Positions 44,060-51,720 of a stretch of DNA of 51,720 nucleotides are shown here, one piece after another; the first letter of the stretch is position 1, and every line of letters starts with the position of its first letter. The stretch is taken from NCBI GenBank assembly GCA_009924735.1, contig RFQZ01000018.1:1-51720 (forward strand), in the 5' to 3' direction. The notes under the pieces were generated by a model that ran no database searches, was not told where the DNA came from, and was given only the letters and a program-made list of their open reading frames with translations. The DNA is from Flavobacteriia bacterium. GTDB lineage: Bacteria; Bacteroidota; Bacteroidia; Flavobacteriales_D; Crocinitomicaceae. The translations under genes and the position numbers were made by a program.

Positions 44060-44662
44060 ATGGATATCAAAGGAATTATTTCAATTTCAGGTCGCGCAGG
44101 ACTTTATAAAATTATTACGCAGGGAAAAAACGCTGTCATTGTTGAGTCTTTGCTTGACAAAAAACGATTCCCCGCCTATGCTACTGAAAAGATCAGTTCC
44201 ATTGAAGACATCAGCATCTTTACAACAGATGAGGATGTATTGATTTCCGAAGTATTCAAAACCATGCTGGACTTATATACAGGAGGCGAAGCAGAAAGCC
44301 ACAAAGCGGATGAAAAAGCATTGCGCATCGCATTCTCTAAAATCTTGAGCAATTACGACATGGAAAGGGTTTACTTTTCTGACATCCGAAAAGTTTTCCA
44401 ATGGTATAACCTCCTCATTAAAGAAGGAATCCTAAAATTAGAGCCTGTAGAAACTGAAGTTCCAACAACAGAAGGCGAAGCTTCAACCGTGGACGTAGAA
44501 ACTGCCGATACAGATAAAGCTGAGAAAAAAGCGAAAGCTGCCGACAAGCCTAAGAAAAACCCAGCACCCAAGGCAGCAAAACCGAAGGCTACCAATACGC
44601 CTAAACCGGCACAGTCCAAAAAACCTACGGCAGTTAAAACAGGAAGTTCAAGAGGTAAGTAA
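44060..44662 (+). CDS. DUF5606 domain protein with low-complexity Lys/Ala/Pro tail
   Basis: The 200-residue protein begins MDIKGIISISGRAGLYKII and continues with VVESLLDKKRFPAY-like and FTTDEDVLISEVFKTM segments, the pattern of DUF5606, a family seen in Bacteroidota with no assigned function. Residues about 3-130 are the domain. Residues about 135-200 are a charged low-complexity tail rich in Lys, Ala and Pro, possibly a nucleic-acid or ribosome contact. It stands alone, divergent from deaD and convergent with the antiporter, with only one base between the two stops. A weak palindrome (AAGTAA/TTACTT) spans the junction. Confidence 0.75.
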   Translation: MDIKGIISISGRAGLYKIITQGKNAVIVESLLDKKRFPAYATEKISSIEDISIFTTDEDVLISEVFKTMLDLYTGGEAESHKADEKALRIAFSKILSNYDMERVYFSDIRKVFQWYNLLIKEGILKLEPVETEVPTTEGEASTVDVETADTDKAEKKAKAADKPKKNPAPKAAKPKATNTPKPAQSKKPTAVKTGSSRGK

Positions 44663-44663
44663 A

Positions 44664-46847
44664 TTACTTGTTTTCATCCTCATCTTGCGCATTTGTTTTC
44701 TTAAAGATGTTTCCTACTTCTTTGCCAATTTTGGCAATTGCATCCACACCCAAGCCAATTGCATTTCCGGTGATGTCATTGTATTTTCCATAAGCAGACT
44801 GCAGGTCAATGCCCGGATAAATGTAGATTGAATCGTTTTCAAGGTAGGCCTTTTCAATTTTCCCCATTACAGATTCAATTTCTGGAAAATAAGATACAGA
44901 TCCATTTCTCGCACCACAAACGATGATGAAATCGCCTTCCTTTCGGTGGGTATCCATGAAGAAATCATCCATTGATTCCAATGCTTTAAAGTTTGTCTTT
45001 GCGTGAATTTTATTTACGGTCCCTACCTTCAGAAATCGCTCGTACGTTGCTTCATTCATATGGCAGTCGATGGTAAGTTTCAAAACGTGCGCAAACCGAA
45101 ATACGCGTTCAACCCAATAACCAAAGGTAGGTTCCAGCTCAGCAAGGGGTGGCGTTACCAACACAACGCGACCATAGCTTACGGAAGGACGGTCAATTTG
45201 ACAAAAGAGGACTGTTTTCTCACAAACATCAATCAAATGCGCTCGGTCATTGCCTACAATTCGCTTCAACAAAGTGTTTTTATTGCTGTCGTTCAAAATA
45301 ACCATGTCCGCCACCAATTCTTTGGATACCCTTGAAATTCCTGAGGACAGGTTTAAATCAATCGTTGCCATGGTATTGAGCTTCGTTTCATGGCCAGAAA
45401 AATGTTTAACAATCTCCTCCAAATTCTTTCGAGAGCGGTGGATGATTTTTTCTGCATTTTCAGAATTTGGCAAAACGCTTACAATGGAAATCGGATTGAT
45501 TACTTTCGGATCAGAAACGTGAATGGCAAACTCCAATAATTTTTCATTTCCTTGAAGTTCATTCATTGCTACCACGATGTGTTTGTTTCTGAGTTTGTTA
45601 CCCATTACGTCATCATCGCTGTCTTCAGACTTTTTGATGAGCAATTCTTTCCCTGCATTTTCGATGATAAATGACGCTGTCATACAGGTAATTAGAATAA
45701 GTAAAATGGTGCCATTCACAATGTTTATGTCCAGGATTTTCAACTTATACCCCACCATGATAATTGCCAAAGTGGCTGCTGCGTGAGACGTGCTTAGTCC
45801 AAAAATCACTTTGCGCTCGGCTGTTGACAATTTAAAGATGATTTGTGTGGTAAACGCTGCCAACCATTTGCTGAAAATCGCAAAGGCGGTCAACACCCCC
45901 GCGATGATAAGTGGCCATGTCCCTTGAAACAGCGCACGATAATCCACCACCATGCCAACAAAAATCAGGAAGAATGGAATGAAAAGGGAATTTCCGATGA
46001 ACTCAATGCGATTCATCAATACGGAGTTGTGGGGAATCAATCGATTCAACACGAGTCCAGCCACAAAAGCCCCGATAATGGGCTCAACGCCTGCTACTTC
46101 CGCCAGGAAAGCAGAGAAGAAAACGATGGAGAGTACAAAAATATATTGGGAGGACTTTTCGCTGTCTAATTTTTTAAAGAACCATCGGGTGATTTTTGGT
46201 ACCAAGTAAAACATAATCACGGTAAAAAATGCAAGTGAAGTAATCAGGCTCACCCAGAAATTCCAATCCAGCTGTCCTTTTGAGGCACTTGAGATGATGG
46301 CAAGAATAATCAAAACTGCCGTATCGGTTAGGATGGTCCCTCCTACCGTAATGGCTACAGCGCTGTGTTTTGAAAGCCCGTATTTACTGATGATGGGATA
46401 GGCTACTAAGGTATGTGTGGCAAACATGCTCGAGGTCAGTAAACTCGCCAGAGGATTCAGGTTGAGGACATACAAACACAAAGGATACCCCAACGCAATG
46501 GGGAGTGCAAAGGTTAAAAATCCAAACACCAAGCTTTTTTTATAGTAACGCTTAAATTGGTTGAGGTCCAATTCCAATCCAGCCATAAACATGATGTACA
46601 ACAATCCTATGGTTGAAAAAAGTTTAATCCAACCTTCCTGCTCTAAGGTATTTGCCCCAATGATTCCAAAACCTTTTGGGCCTATGATTATTCCTGATAG
46701 TATCAAACCAATGATGCCGGGTATCCTCGCCTTTCTTAAAAGAATAGGGGAAAGTAAAATGATAAAAAGCATAATGGAAAAAACCAATACAGGATTGGTT
46801 AAAGGCAAATGGAATTCCTTCAGAAAATGATTGAGAAAATTATTCAT
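44664..46847 (-). CDS. CPA2-type cation/proton antiporter with cytosolic USP-like region
   Basis: The 727-residue protein has about a dozen membrane helices in residues 15-405, with landmarks ARIPGIIGLILSGIIIGP, LYIMFMAGLELDLNQF (the conserved GLELD), YGLSKHSAVAITVGGTILTDTAVLIILA and the GAFVAGLVLNR helix of the CPA2 (KefB/NapA-like) group. The C-terminal third (about 415-720) is cytosolic and resembles tandem universal stress protein domains (GNKLRNKHIVVAMNEL, DMVILNDS). These proteins exchange Na+ or K+ for protons. It overlaps the end of the upstream GT4 gene by eight bases and may be co-transcribed with it. Confidence 0.9.
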   Translation of the reverse strand: MNNFLNHFLKEFHLPLTNPVLVFSIMLFIILLSPILLRKARIPGIIGLILSGIIIGPKGFGIIGANTLEQEGWIKLFSTIGLLYIMFMAGLELDLNQFKRYYKKSLVFGFLTFALPIALGYPLCLYVLNLNPLASLLTSSMFATHTLVAYPIISKYGLSKHSAVAITVGGTILTDTAVLIILAIISSASKGQLDWNFWVSLITSLAFFTVIMFYLVPKITRWFFKKLDSEKSSQYIFVLSIVFFSAFLAEVAGVEPIIGAFVAGLVLNRLIPHNSVLMNRIEFIGNSLFIPFFLIFVGMVVDYRALFQGTWPLIIAGVLTAFAIFSKWLAAFTTQIIFKLSTAERKVIFGLSTSHAAATLAIIMVGYKLKILDINIVNGTILLILITCMTASFIIENAGKELLIKKSEDSDDDVMGNKLRNKHIVVAMNELQGNEKLLEFAIHVSDPKVINPISIVSVLPNSENAEKIIHRSRKNLEEIVKHFSGHETKLNTMATIDLNLSSGISRVSKELVADMVILNDSNKNTLLKRIVGNDRAHLIDVCEKTVLFCQIDRPSVSYGRVVLVTPPLAELEPTFGYWVERVFRFAHVLKLTIDCHMNEATYERFLKVGTVNKIHAKTNFKALESMDDFFMDTHRKEGDFIIVCGARNGSVSYFPEIESVMGKIEKAYLENDSIYIYPGIDLQSAYGKYNDITGNAIGLGVDAIAKIGKEVGNIFKKTNAQDEDENK

Positions 46848-48183
46848 TTGACTTTTTTTGAGGGTTATGAAAATCCAAAATTCCCTCAGCCAATTGTCCG
46901 GTTTGGGATTCTCTTGAAAATACTGAAACGTCTTGGCCTATACAATTCAATTGACCCAAACGAAGAAATTCTTCACCGAGCTCGTTGAGTTTCGAATTCA
47001 ATGCCGCGGCATTAGGAACAATGATCCCAACCTTATACTTCTCCAACAACGCTTGTTGTGGCCGAAGGTTCCCTGATTCTTCCTTCCATGTAGATGTATA
47101 ATAATTCTTCATCCTTTCATCTGCCTCGGGATCCTCCGAAAAGCAAAAAAGTATTTTCCGTTTCATGGCTAGGTAGTCGTAAATCTTAGTGCCTGCGTTC
47201 TCATAATAATTAAAAAGCACCAAACATTGACTCGATCTCAACTTAACCAATACTTGGGGATTGGGAATTTTATCAACGATTATAAATTGGTTTTTCACTT
47301 CCTCACCATAGCGTTGAATGGAGTCCTTTATCAAGGAATTTTGGTTGGTACCAATGAACTGCATAAGGATCGGTAAGTTCGGATTTTCGTGCATGAACCT
47401 GCACATTTCCCGGATAAAAGCCTCCAGTGGGTGCCATGGATAGAACGAGCCTACAAAGGTAAATGTTAAGTCATTCGAGGCTGCTACGGAATCCACCAAA
47501 GCCACGGAATCTGCATCAAAGCCATTGGGAATGATTAAGGTAGGTTTATCTGCCGAATGTAAAAATATACGTTTTTTGACCCACTCTGACACCGTAGAGA
47601 CCATTGCGGCATGCTTTAGAATCCTTGGTTCAAAAAAACCCGTGGTTCTCCTCAACAAGTCTTGTTGCAAACCATTTCGCCAAGGATCTCTGTAATCGGC
47701 TATCCACGGAATGTTAAAGGTTTGAGACAAATCCTTTGCATACTTAAAAAGAATAAAGGGTTCACCGGTAGCAATGATAAAATCAACTTGGTTTTGCAAT
47801 AAAAACGCCTTGGCTGCAAGGTAAATAGGTCTTTTGGGTCCGATGGGAAGTACAAATTGTAAACATTCGGTTAGAAAAGTGAGTGTTTTTCGAAGAAGTT
47901 TGAATCGCGACGCACCGTATTTCAACAACAACCTATTTGAAACGGTGGGTTTATAGGGCGCTTTCACAACGATGCCCCATTGCGTTTCTTCTGTGATGAC
48001 CGTTGAAAATTCACTTGGGGCAATGTAATCCAATGCGTTTTGCCGAACGGGGTCCCACTGGCGGGTAACGACAATGGGCTCCAATCCAAACTTCCGAAAA
48101 TACTTATGCCAAGCATACGGTCTCAGGCCTCCTACGGAAACATAAGGAGGAAAATCGTAGGCAAGGATTAAGATTTTTTTCAC
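46840..48183 (-). CDS. Glycosyltransferase family 4-like protein
   Basis: The protein begins KKILILAYDFPPYVSVGGLRPYAW, a typical GT-B N-terminus of family 4 enzymes, and has WIADYRDPWRNGL, FTFVGSFYPWHP and a C-terminal sugar-nucleotide region around YYENAGTKIYDYLAMKRKILF. That last segment is where GT4 proteins carry the EGFGLPxxEAMA-like site, here as an AGTKIYDY variant seen in related proteins. The frame opens from TTG at 48210, but the conserved start is the GTG at 48183 (447 residues). Its codons are less AT-rich than the GT genes across the divergent gap, marking it as part of the conserved side of the boundary. Confidence 0.8.
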   Translation of the reverse strand: MKKILILAYDFPPYVSVGGLRPYAWHKYFRKFGLEPIVVTRQWDPVRQNALDYIAPSEFSTVITEETQWGIVVKAPYKPTVSNRLLLKYGASRFKLLRKTLTFLTECLQFVLPIGPKRPIYLAAKAFLLQNQVDFIIATGEPFILFKYAKDLSQTFNIPWIADYRDPWRNGLQQDLLRRTTGFFEPRILKHAAMVSTVSEWVKKRIFLHSADKPTLIIPNGFDADSVALVDSVAASNDLTFTFVGSFYPWHPLEAFIREMCRFMHENPNLPILMQFIGTNQNSLIKDSIQRYGEEVKNQFIIVDKIPNPQVLVKLRSSQCLVLFNYYENAGTKIYDYLAMKRKILFCFSEDPEADERMKNYYTSTWKEESGNLRPQQALLEKYKVGIIVPNAAALNSKLNELGEEFLRLGQLNCIGQDVSVFSRESQTGQLAEGILDFHNPQKKSNE

Positions 48184-48253
48184 GTCGTTAAAAGTAATCA
48201 ATCTAAACAAACGAATTAAAGCTATATCTTCGTAACTAACGAAATCGACTGCA

Positions 48254-48292
48254 TTGAAAAAAGCTCTAATTACTGGTGTAACAGGACATGAC
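48254..48292 (+). pseudogene. gmd: Remnant of the 5' end of a GDP-mannose 4,6-dehydratase gene
   Basis: Reading from the TTG at 48254, the peptide is MKKALITGVTGHD, which matches the start of Gmd (where the usual text is TGxTGQDG). After base 48292 the frame loses Gmd similarity and ends at a stop about 15 codons later. No more of gmd is present downstream, and an AT-rich glycosyltransferase gene begins at 48339. The best explanation is that the gene was cut away or replaced by recombination here. A misassembly would look the same. Confidence 0.6.
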
Positions 48293-48338
48293 TTTAGGAT
48301 TAAAAGCTGTTTATACGGCCAAATTTCTATAAAAAAAG

Positions 48339-49568
48339 ATGCGTAATAAACTTATTCTTTTTACTGCAGATTTCCCATTTGGTTCAGGAGAAACATTTTT
48401 AGAATCGGAAATTGGTTTTTTAGCAGCAGGATTTGATGATGTCATTATTTTCACCCAAAATATAAGGGATAAACAAACACGTATTCTACCTGTAAATTGT
48501 TCAGTAAGAAGAATAGACCTATCAACTTCCAAATTGGAAAAAATACGTTCACTTTTTAATGTTTTCCAACCACTATTTTGGCAGGAAAGATCCAAAATTA
48601 AAAAGAGTTATAAAAGAAATTTGACAAAAGGGATTTTATCTACCATGCTAATTTCTATTTCTCGAGCTAGGAAAGTGAAGAAGTATTGCCAACAGCTATT
48701 CTCGAATAATAAAACACACGCTACTCTATATTATTATTCTTATTGGAGTGATGATGTTGCAATTGGGTTAGCAATGTTTCGGGAAATGAATCCTGGAATT
48801 ACAGCAATATCTCGAATGCACGGGTGGGATGTATACTTTGAAGCGAGTGCATTAAATTATCTTCCATATCGTCATTTTATCACAAATAATTTAAGTGCAA
48901 TTTTTGCAATTTCCGAAAAAGGTAAAGCATATGCAGCTAGGAATTGGAAAATCGAAAACATTGACAAAATAAGAGTTGCTCGCTTAGGCGTTCCTGAACA
49001 AAAACAATATCCTTCACAATCAAATAAGTTTATTTTAGTAAGTTGCTCAAACGTAATTCCTTTAAAGCGAGTTGAACTCATTGTTAATGCTTTAGCTGAA
49101 ATTAAAAACACAAATATTTCGTGGGTACATTTTGGAGATGGACCACAATTGGATACCATTAAAGCGTTAGCAAAAGAACTACTTCCTGATCTCATCAAGG
49201 CAGATTTTAAGGGAAGGGTTACCAACCAGGAAATTGTTCATTGGTATGCAGAAAATAACCCAAGTTTATTTATAAATGTGAGCACGACTGAAGGTATTCC
49301 AGTTTCGATAATGGAAGCAATGTCTTTTGGAATTCCAGTTATTGCTACAAATGTTGGTGGAAATTCAGAAATTGTGAACAGTGATAATGGGTACTTAGTG
49401 GAAGCCAATATAGTGCCTTCGGAATTGGCAGATACAATTCAATCATTTATTGAATTACCAAAAGAAAAAAAAGAATTAAAACAACAAGTTAGTTTTGAAA
49501 CCTGGAAAAACAATTACAATGCTGCAGATAATTTCAGCAGATTTGTAAAAACAATTCAAGATTTGTAA
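48339..49568 (+). CDS. Glycosyltransferase family 4
   Basis: The 409-residue GT-B protein starts RNKLILFTADFPFGSGETFLESE and carries MHGWDVYFE near residue 165, a UDP/GDP-sugar site ILVSCSNVIPLKRVELI (about 230) and SLFINVSTTEGIPVSIMEAMSFGIPVIAT (about 305-333) with the EGIPVSIMEA motif typical of family 4. It is distinctly more AT-rich than the genes to the left and uses A/T-ending codons. It begins 47 bases after the gmd remnant, and its 3' end overlaps the convergent GT4 by 13 bases. Confidence 0.9.
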   Translation: MRNKLILFTADFPFGSGETFLESEIGFLAAGFDDVIIFTQNIRDKQTRILPVNCSVRRIDLSTSKLEKIRSLFNVFQPLFWQERSKIKKSYKRNLTKGILSTMLISISRARKVKKYCQQLFSNNKTHATLYYYSYWSDDVAIGLAMFREMNPGITAISRMHGWDVYFEASALNYLPYRHFITNNLSAIFAISEKGKAYAARNWKIENIDKIRVARLGVPEQKQYPSQSNKFILVSCSNVIPLKRVELIVNALAEIKNTNISWVHFGDGPQLDTIKALAKELLPDLIKADFKGRVTNQEIVHWYAENNPSLFINVSTTEGIPVSIMEAMSFGIPVIATNVGGNSEIVNSDNGYLVEANIVPSELADTIQSFIELPKEKKELKQQVSFETWKNNYNAADNFSRFVKTIQDL

Positions 49569-50683
49569 ATCAAAAGCAATTGATCTACATACTTTTTTAT
49601 TCCAAATCCTTGCGCAAACTTTCTCGCTTTTTCACCCATCTCTTGGCGTAAAATGTCATTTTTAAGCAAAAGTTCAATTTTATCCGCGAGGAGTTTTGGA
49701 TCTCTTTCTCCCACCATAAAACCATTTTCTCCTTCTTGGATTAAATCCCGGTTTCCTCTCCCATCCGTGCAAACCACTGGTAAGCCACATGCCATAGCTT
49801 CGATTATAGCAAGACCAAATCCTTCATAAATGGCGCTATGGAGATACAAATCAGCGTTCCATAAATACATCTCCACTTTTTCTTGCAATCCCACCAGGGA
49901 TAACTGATTCGATAAGTTTAATTGGACTATTTTTTCTTGGAGCGGAATACGCTCAACCCCTTCACCCAGAATCGTTAAATGAACAGGAATTCCCCTTTTT
50001 TTTAACTCCAACACGACATCAATTAACAATTGATGATTTTTATTTTTATCCAGTCGACCAATTGAGACCATGTTAAATACATTATCCCTCACCTTATTGA
50101 AATCCATTGGTCTTTCGAAGCGCTTTATTTCTATTGCATTTTGCAGTAAATGTATTCTTTGCAAATCCTTGGGTAAAACGGTTCGTAAAAAATTCGAAAT
50201 ATCTTCAGAAATGGCAATAAAATTATTTCCACCATTTTTCCGATAACGCTTTAGCAAATAACGTTTCTCAAAATAATTGGTCAAATCCCGCTTCGATTTA
50301 ATTGAAAAAGGATTTAAATTACTCAACGATATCATCCTGTTATGTGAATGCGAGAACCACTTTGCATTGGGAAAAGTGCAACTTCTAGATACAATTTCTG
50401 CTTCAAACAGATGCGAGTGAATACTATCTGGTTGAAATAGTTCGATTGTATTTTGAAGTTCTGTAATGTTTAATTGGTTCCTTTTCGTAATTGAAAGTTG
50501 TACTTTACTTGGAACAATCTCTATCAGTTTTTTTATGTCCTTTATATCATATTCAATCTTATCTTCGAAAAGTATCAGTTTTACTTGATTTGAAGTGTTT
50601 TGATTTAAAATCCGAACAATATCAATGACAATTCGCTCGGCACCTCCTTTTTTAAGATTGGGTATAATGTGGAGGATTTTCAT
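49556..50683 (-). CDS. Glycosyltransferase family 4
   Basis: The 375-residue protein begins MKILHIIPNLKKGGAERIV, the GT4 glycine-rich loop near the acceptor, followed by IHSHLFEAEIV, SIGRLDKNKNHQLLIDV and DLYLHSAIYEGFGLAIIEAMACGLPVVCT (about residues 275-305) with the EGFGLAIIEAMA motif. It is complete. It starts directly after the stop of the truncated acyltransferase (TAA immediately followed by ATG), so the two are one transcription unit, and it is AT-rich like its neighbours. Confidence 0.93.
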   Translation of the reverse strand: MKILHIIPNLKKGGAERIVIDIVRILNQNTSNQVKLILFEDKIEYDIKDIKKLIEIVPSKVQLSITKRNQLNITELQNTIELFQPDSIHSHLFEAEIVSRSCTFPNAKWFSHSHNRMISLSNLNPFSIKSKRDLTNYFEKRYLLKRYRKNGGNNFIAISEDISNFLRTVLPKDLQRIHLLQNAIEIKRFERPMDFNKVRDNVFNMVSIGRLDKNKNHQLLIDVVLELKKRGIPVHLTILGEGVERIPLQEKIVQLNLSNQLSLVGLQEKVEMYLWNADLYLHSAIYEGFGLAIIEAMACGLPVVCTDGRGNRDLIQEGENGFMVGERDPKLLADKIELLLKNDILRQEMGEKARKFAQGFGIKKYVDQLLLIYKS

Positions 50684-51595
50684 TTATTTATTAATTGATT
50701 GTGAATTTATTTGTGTAAATCGATCTTTAAATTTTAAAAAATAACGTTCAAATTTAAAGAATGAAAAGTGGGCAATCAAAATTGTTAAACTTATTGATCC
50801 AGCATACAGCAAACTATTAAAAAGGAATAAATTTTCTTTAAATTGAATAATTATATTCATAACGAACAGTATGACAATCCAGTGATAGACAAAAATTCCA
50901 TAGGATATTTTCCCAATGTAGTTTAACCATTTATAATCGAAAGAAATAATCTTATGTGGATTAACAGCCGTATTTAAAATAATAACTGCAAAGAATAATG
51001 CAAAAAATTCATCTCTAAAAATTGGGATATTTATTCCGAATAACCAAAACCCAAATCCAACTATTAGTGAAATTATTTGTGTATTTCGGAGAAAAAAAAA
51101 GTTTAATATTTTGTTTTTTTTCTTAAAATAAAAAAAAGCAAATACTCCTCCTAAAGCCATACAATCAATTTTAAAATACTCGGTAAATATTCTTAATTGT
51201 TGAATGAACTGGTAAGTTGTAGATTTTTTTTCAAAGAAATTATTATTAAGATAATCTAAGAGATTTGGGGCAAGGGCAAAAACAATAAAAATAAAGAATA
51301 AGGGTATTAACAAATTTTCAACCCATTTAATAAGCCATGGCCAAAATATATAGAATTGTTCTTCAGTCCCTATAGAACTTAAATGAAATCCACCCCCAAT
51401 ACCTGGTATCCCAAAAGCCATAAAATTAGGGGCCATCAAAAAGAATATTATTAAAGTTGGATAATTATCTAATAAACCGGTGAATTCAGGTTTGGCGATG
51501 TAGGGAAGTTGAATGATATTTGGAAAAACAAAGATTAATAAAATTAAGATTAGATAATAAATTGGCCAAATTCTTAATATCCTTCTAAAATAAAA
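50684..51595 (-). pseudogene. Acyltransferase family 3, 5' part missing
   Basis: The minus-strand frame is open from 51595 and reads FYFRRILRIWPIYYLILI, the conserved arginine-rich helix normally about 80 residues into acyltransferase-3 proteins. It continues with SSIGTEEQFYIFWP, CMALGGVFAFFY and FVYHWIVIL to the stop at 50684. The N-terminal segment with the first helix, the key His and the FxxSGFLI helix is absent: the frame is closed by a TGA at 51596-51598, and a different gene's 3' end lies upstream. The first ATG in frame is at 51436, leaving under 70% of the family length. A deletion, an insertion or an assembly misjoin are all possible. Confidence 0.75.
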
Positions 51596-51720
51596 TCACC
51601 AATTTCATAATGTGCGATATCATCAACTTTACTATCTAATATTTTTAACTTTGGTAATGGATATGGTTCTCTTGTTCTTTTTTGAATACTATAATCATCA
51701 AAAACTTTATGAAAAATAAT
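51574..51720 (-). pseudogene. 3' fragment of a thymidylate-synthase-like gene, fused to the acyltransferase
   Basis: Reading the minus strand from the window edge gives 48 codons that include KRTREPYPLPKLKIL and DFILEGY before a TAA at 51574. The two blocks match the C-terminal region of thymidylate synthase (RPLPxLKI and DFEIEGY), but the conserved DPHPxIK ending is missing because the frame stops just after GY. The residues upstream of REPYPLP do not fit the usual HIYxNH motif well, so the family call is provisional. The last codons overlap the opening of the truncated acyltransferase frame, which places the joint within about 20 bases. Confidence 0.5.

Noticed and set aside
44650..44675. 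Terminator between the DUF5606 gene and the antiporter
   Set aside because: The AAGTAA/TTACTT palindrome is short, A/T-only in most pairs, and lies over both stop codons; too weak to call.
1..51720. The two acyltransferase-3 fragments at opposite ends could be halves of one gene in a circular contig
   Set aside because: The left fragment includes the N-terminal half up to a region that the right fragment also covers (the EEQFY/EEHFY block), with different sequences, and a ThyA-like end lies between. They are distinct paralogues.
1..51720. tRNA, rRNA or riboswitch genes
   Set aside because: Intergenic stretches are short (all under about 180 bases); none showed a cloverleaf, rRNA-like conserved sequence or riboswitch core on reading. 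A covariance-model search was not possible here.

Overview
The window is a dense stretch of a Bacteroidota chromosome, most likely Flavobacteriales (the family cannot be fixed from the sequence alone). The evidence is a surface protein with SprB-type repeats and a type B type IX secretion (T9SS) C-terminal domain, Bacteroidota-specific families (DUF5606, YfhO of about 900 residues, GIN-domain lipoprotein, NamZ/DUF1343), and repeated TAnnTTTG promoter elements in place of Shine-Dalgarno leaders. No rRNA, tRNA, CRISPR array or insertion sequence was recognised, and no gap between genes exceeds 300 bases.

Layout. 1-653: 5' part of an acyltransferase-3 gene cut by the window edge. 0.8-2.2 kb: methyltransferase pair (mnmD and an O-methyltransferase), divergent from alaS (2.3-4.9 kb). 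4.9-15.6 kb: one-directional surface-glycan block with a GT2, a DUF115/MptE-like protein, a PseB-like dehydratase, a VOC protein, a VIT1-type metal transporter, a second GT2, a Cys/Met-metabolism PLP enzyme, a fused NeuB-like synthase + SpsF-like cytidylyltransferase, an SGNH hydrolase, a tandem GNAT and PseI. Together these point to nonulosonic (pseudaminic-type) acid synthesis, but PseC and PseG are not recognisable. 15.7-23.3 kb: RhlE-type helicase, YfhO, an NtrC-type regulator without its DNA-binding domain, pcm, an epimerase and an orphan NarL-type regulator. 23.3-26.1 kb: leftward operon of a PagL-like lipid A deacylase, a GIN lipoprotein, a one-helix membrane protein and exonuclease III. 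26.1-31.1 kb: mazG, lhgO, uvrB, DUF3817, YkgJ-type protein. 31.1-35.8 kb: GT2 plus a giant T9SS surface protein. 35.8-48.2 kb: SDR, TatA/B-like, purE, namZ, FtsX-like permease, typA, DEAD-box helicase, DUF5606, CPA2 antiporter, GT4.

From about 48.25 kb the sequence becomes visibly more AT-rich. It holds two GT4 genes and an N-terminally truncated acyltransferase, flanked by two apparent recombination or assembly scars: the first 13 codons of a GDP-mannose 4,6-dehydratase (gmd) gene that then lose homology (48254-48292), and a 3' fragment resembling thymidylate synthase joined to the interior of the acyltransferase (about 51574-51595). This looks like a variable polysaccharide locus replaced or rearranged next to conserved genes.

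Several genes have the -7 element only 3-6 bases before the ATG, which predicts leaderless or nearly leaderless mRNAs. The same elements show that several longer TTG- or GTG-initiated reading frames are overextended at the N-terminus; starts were corrected accordingly. All functional statements are by recognition of motifs; no database search was run.
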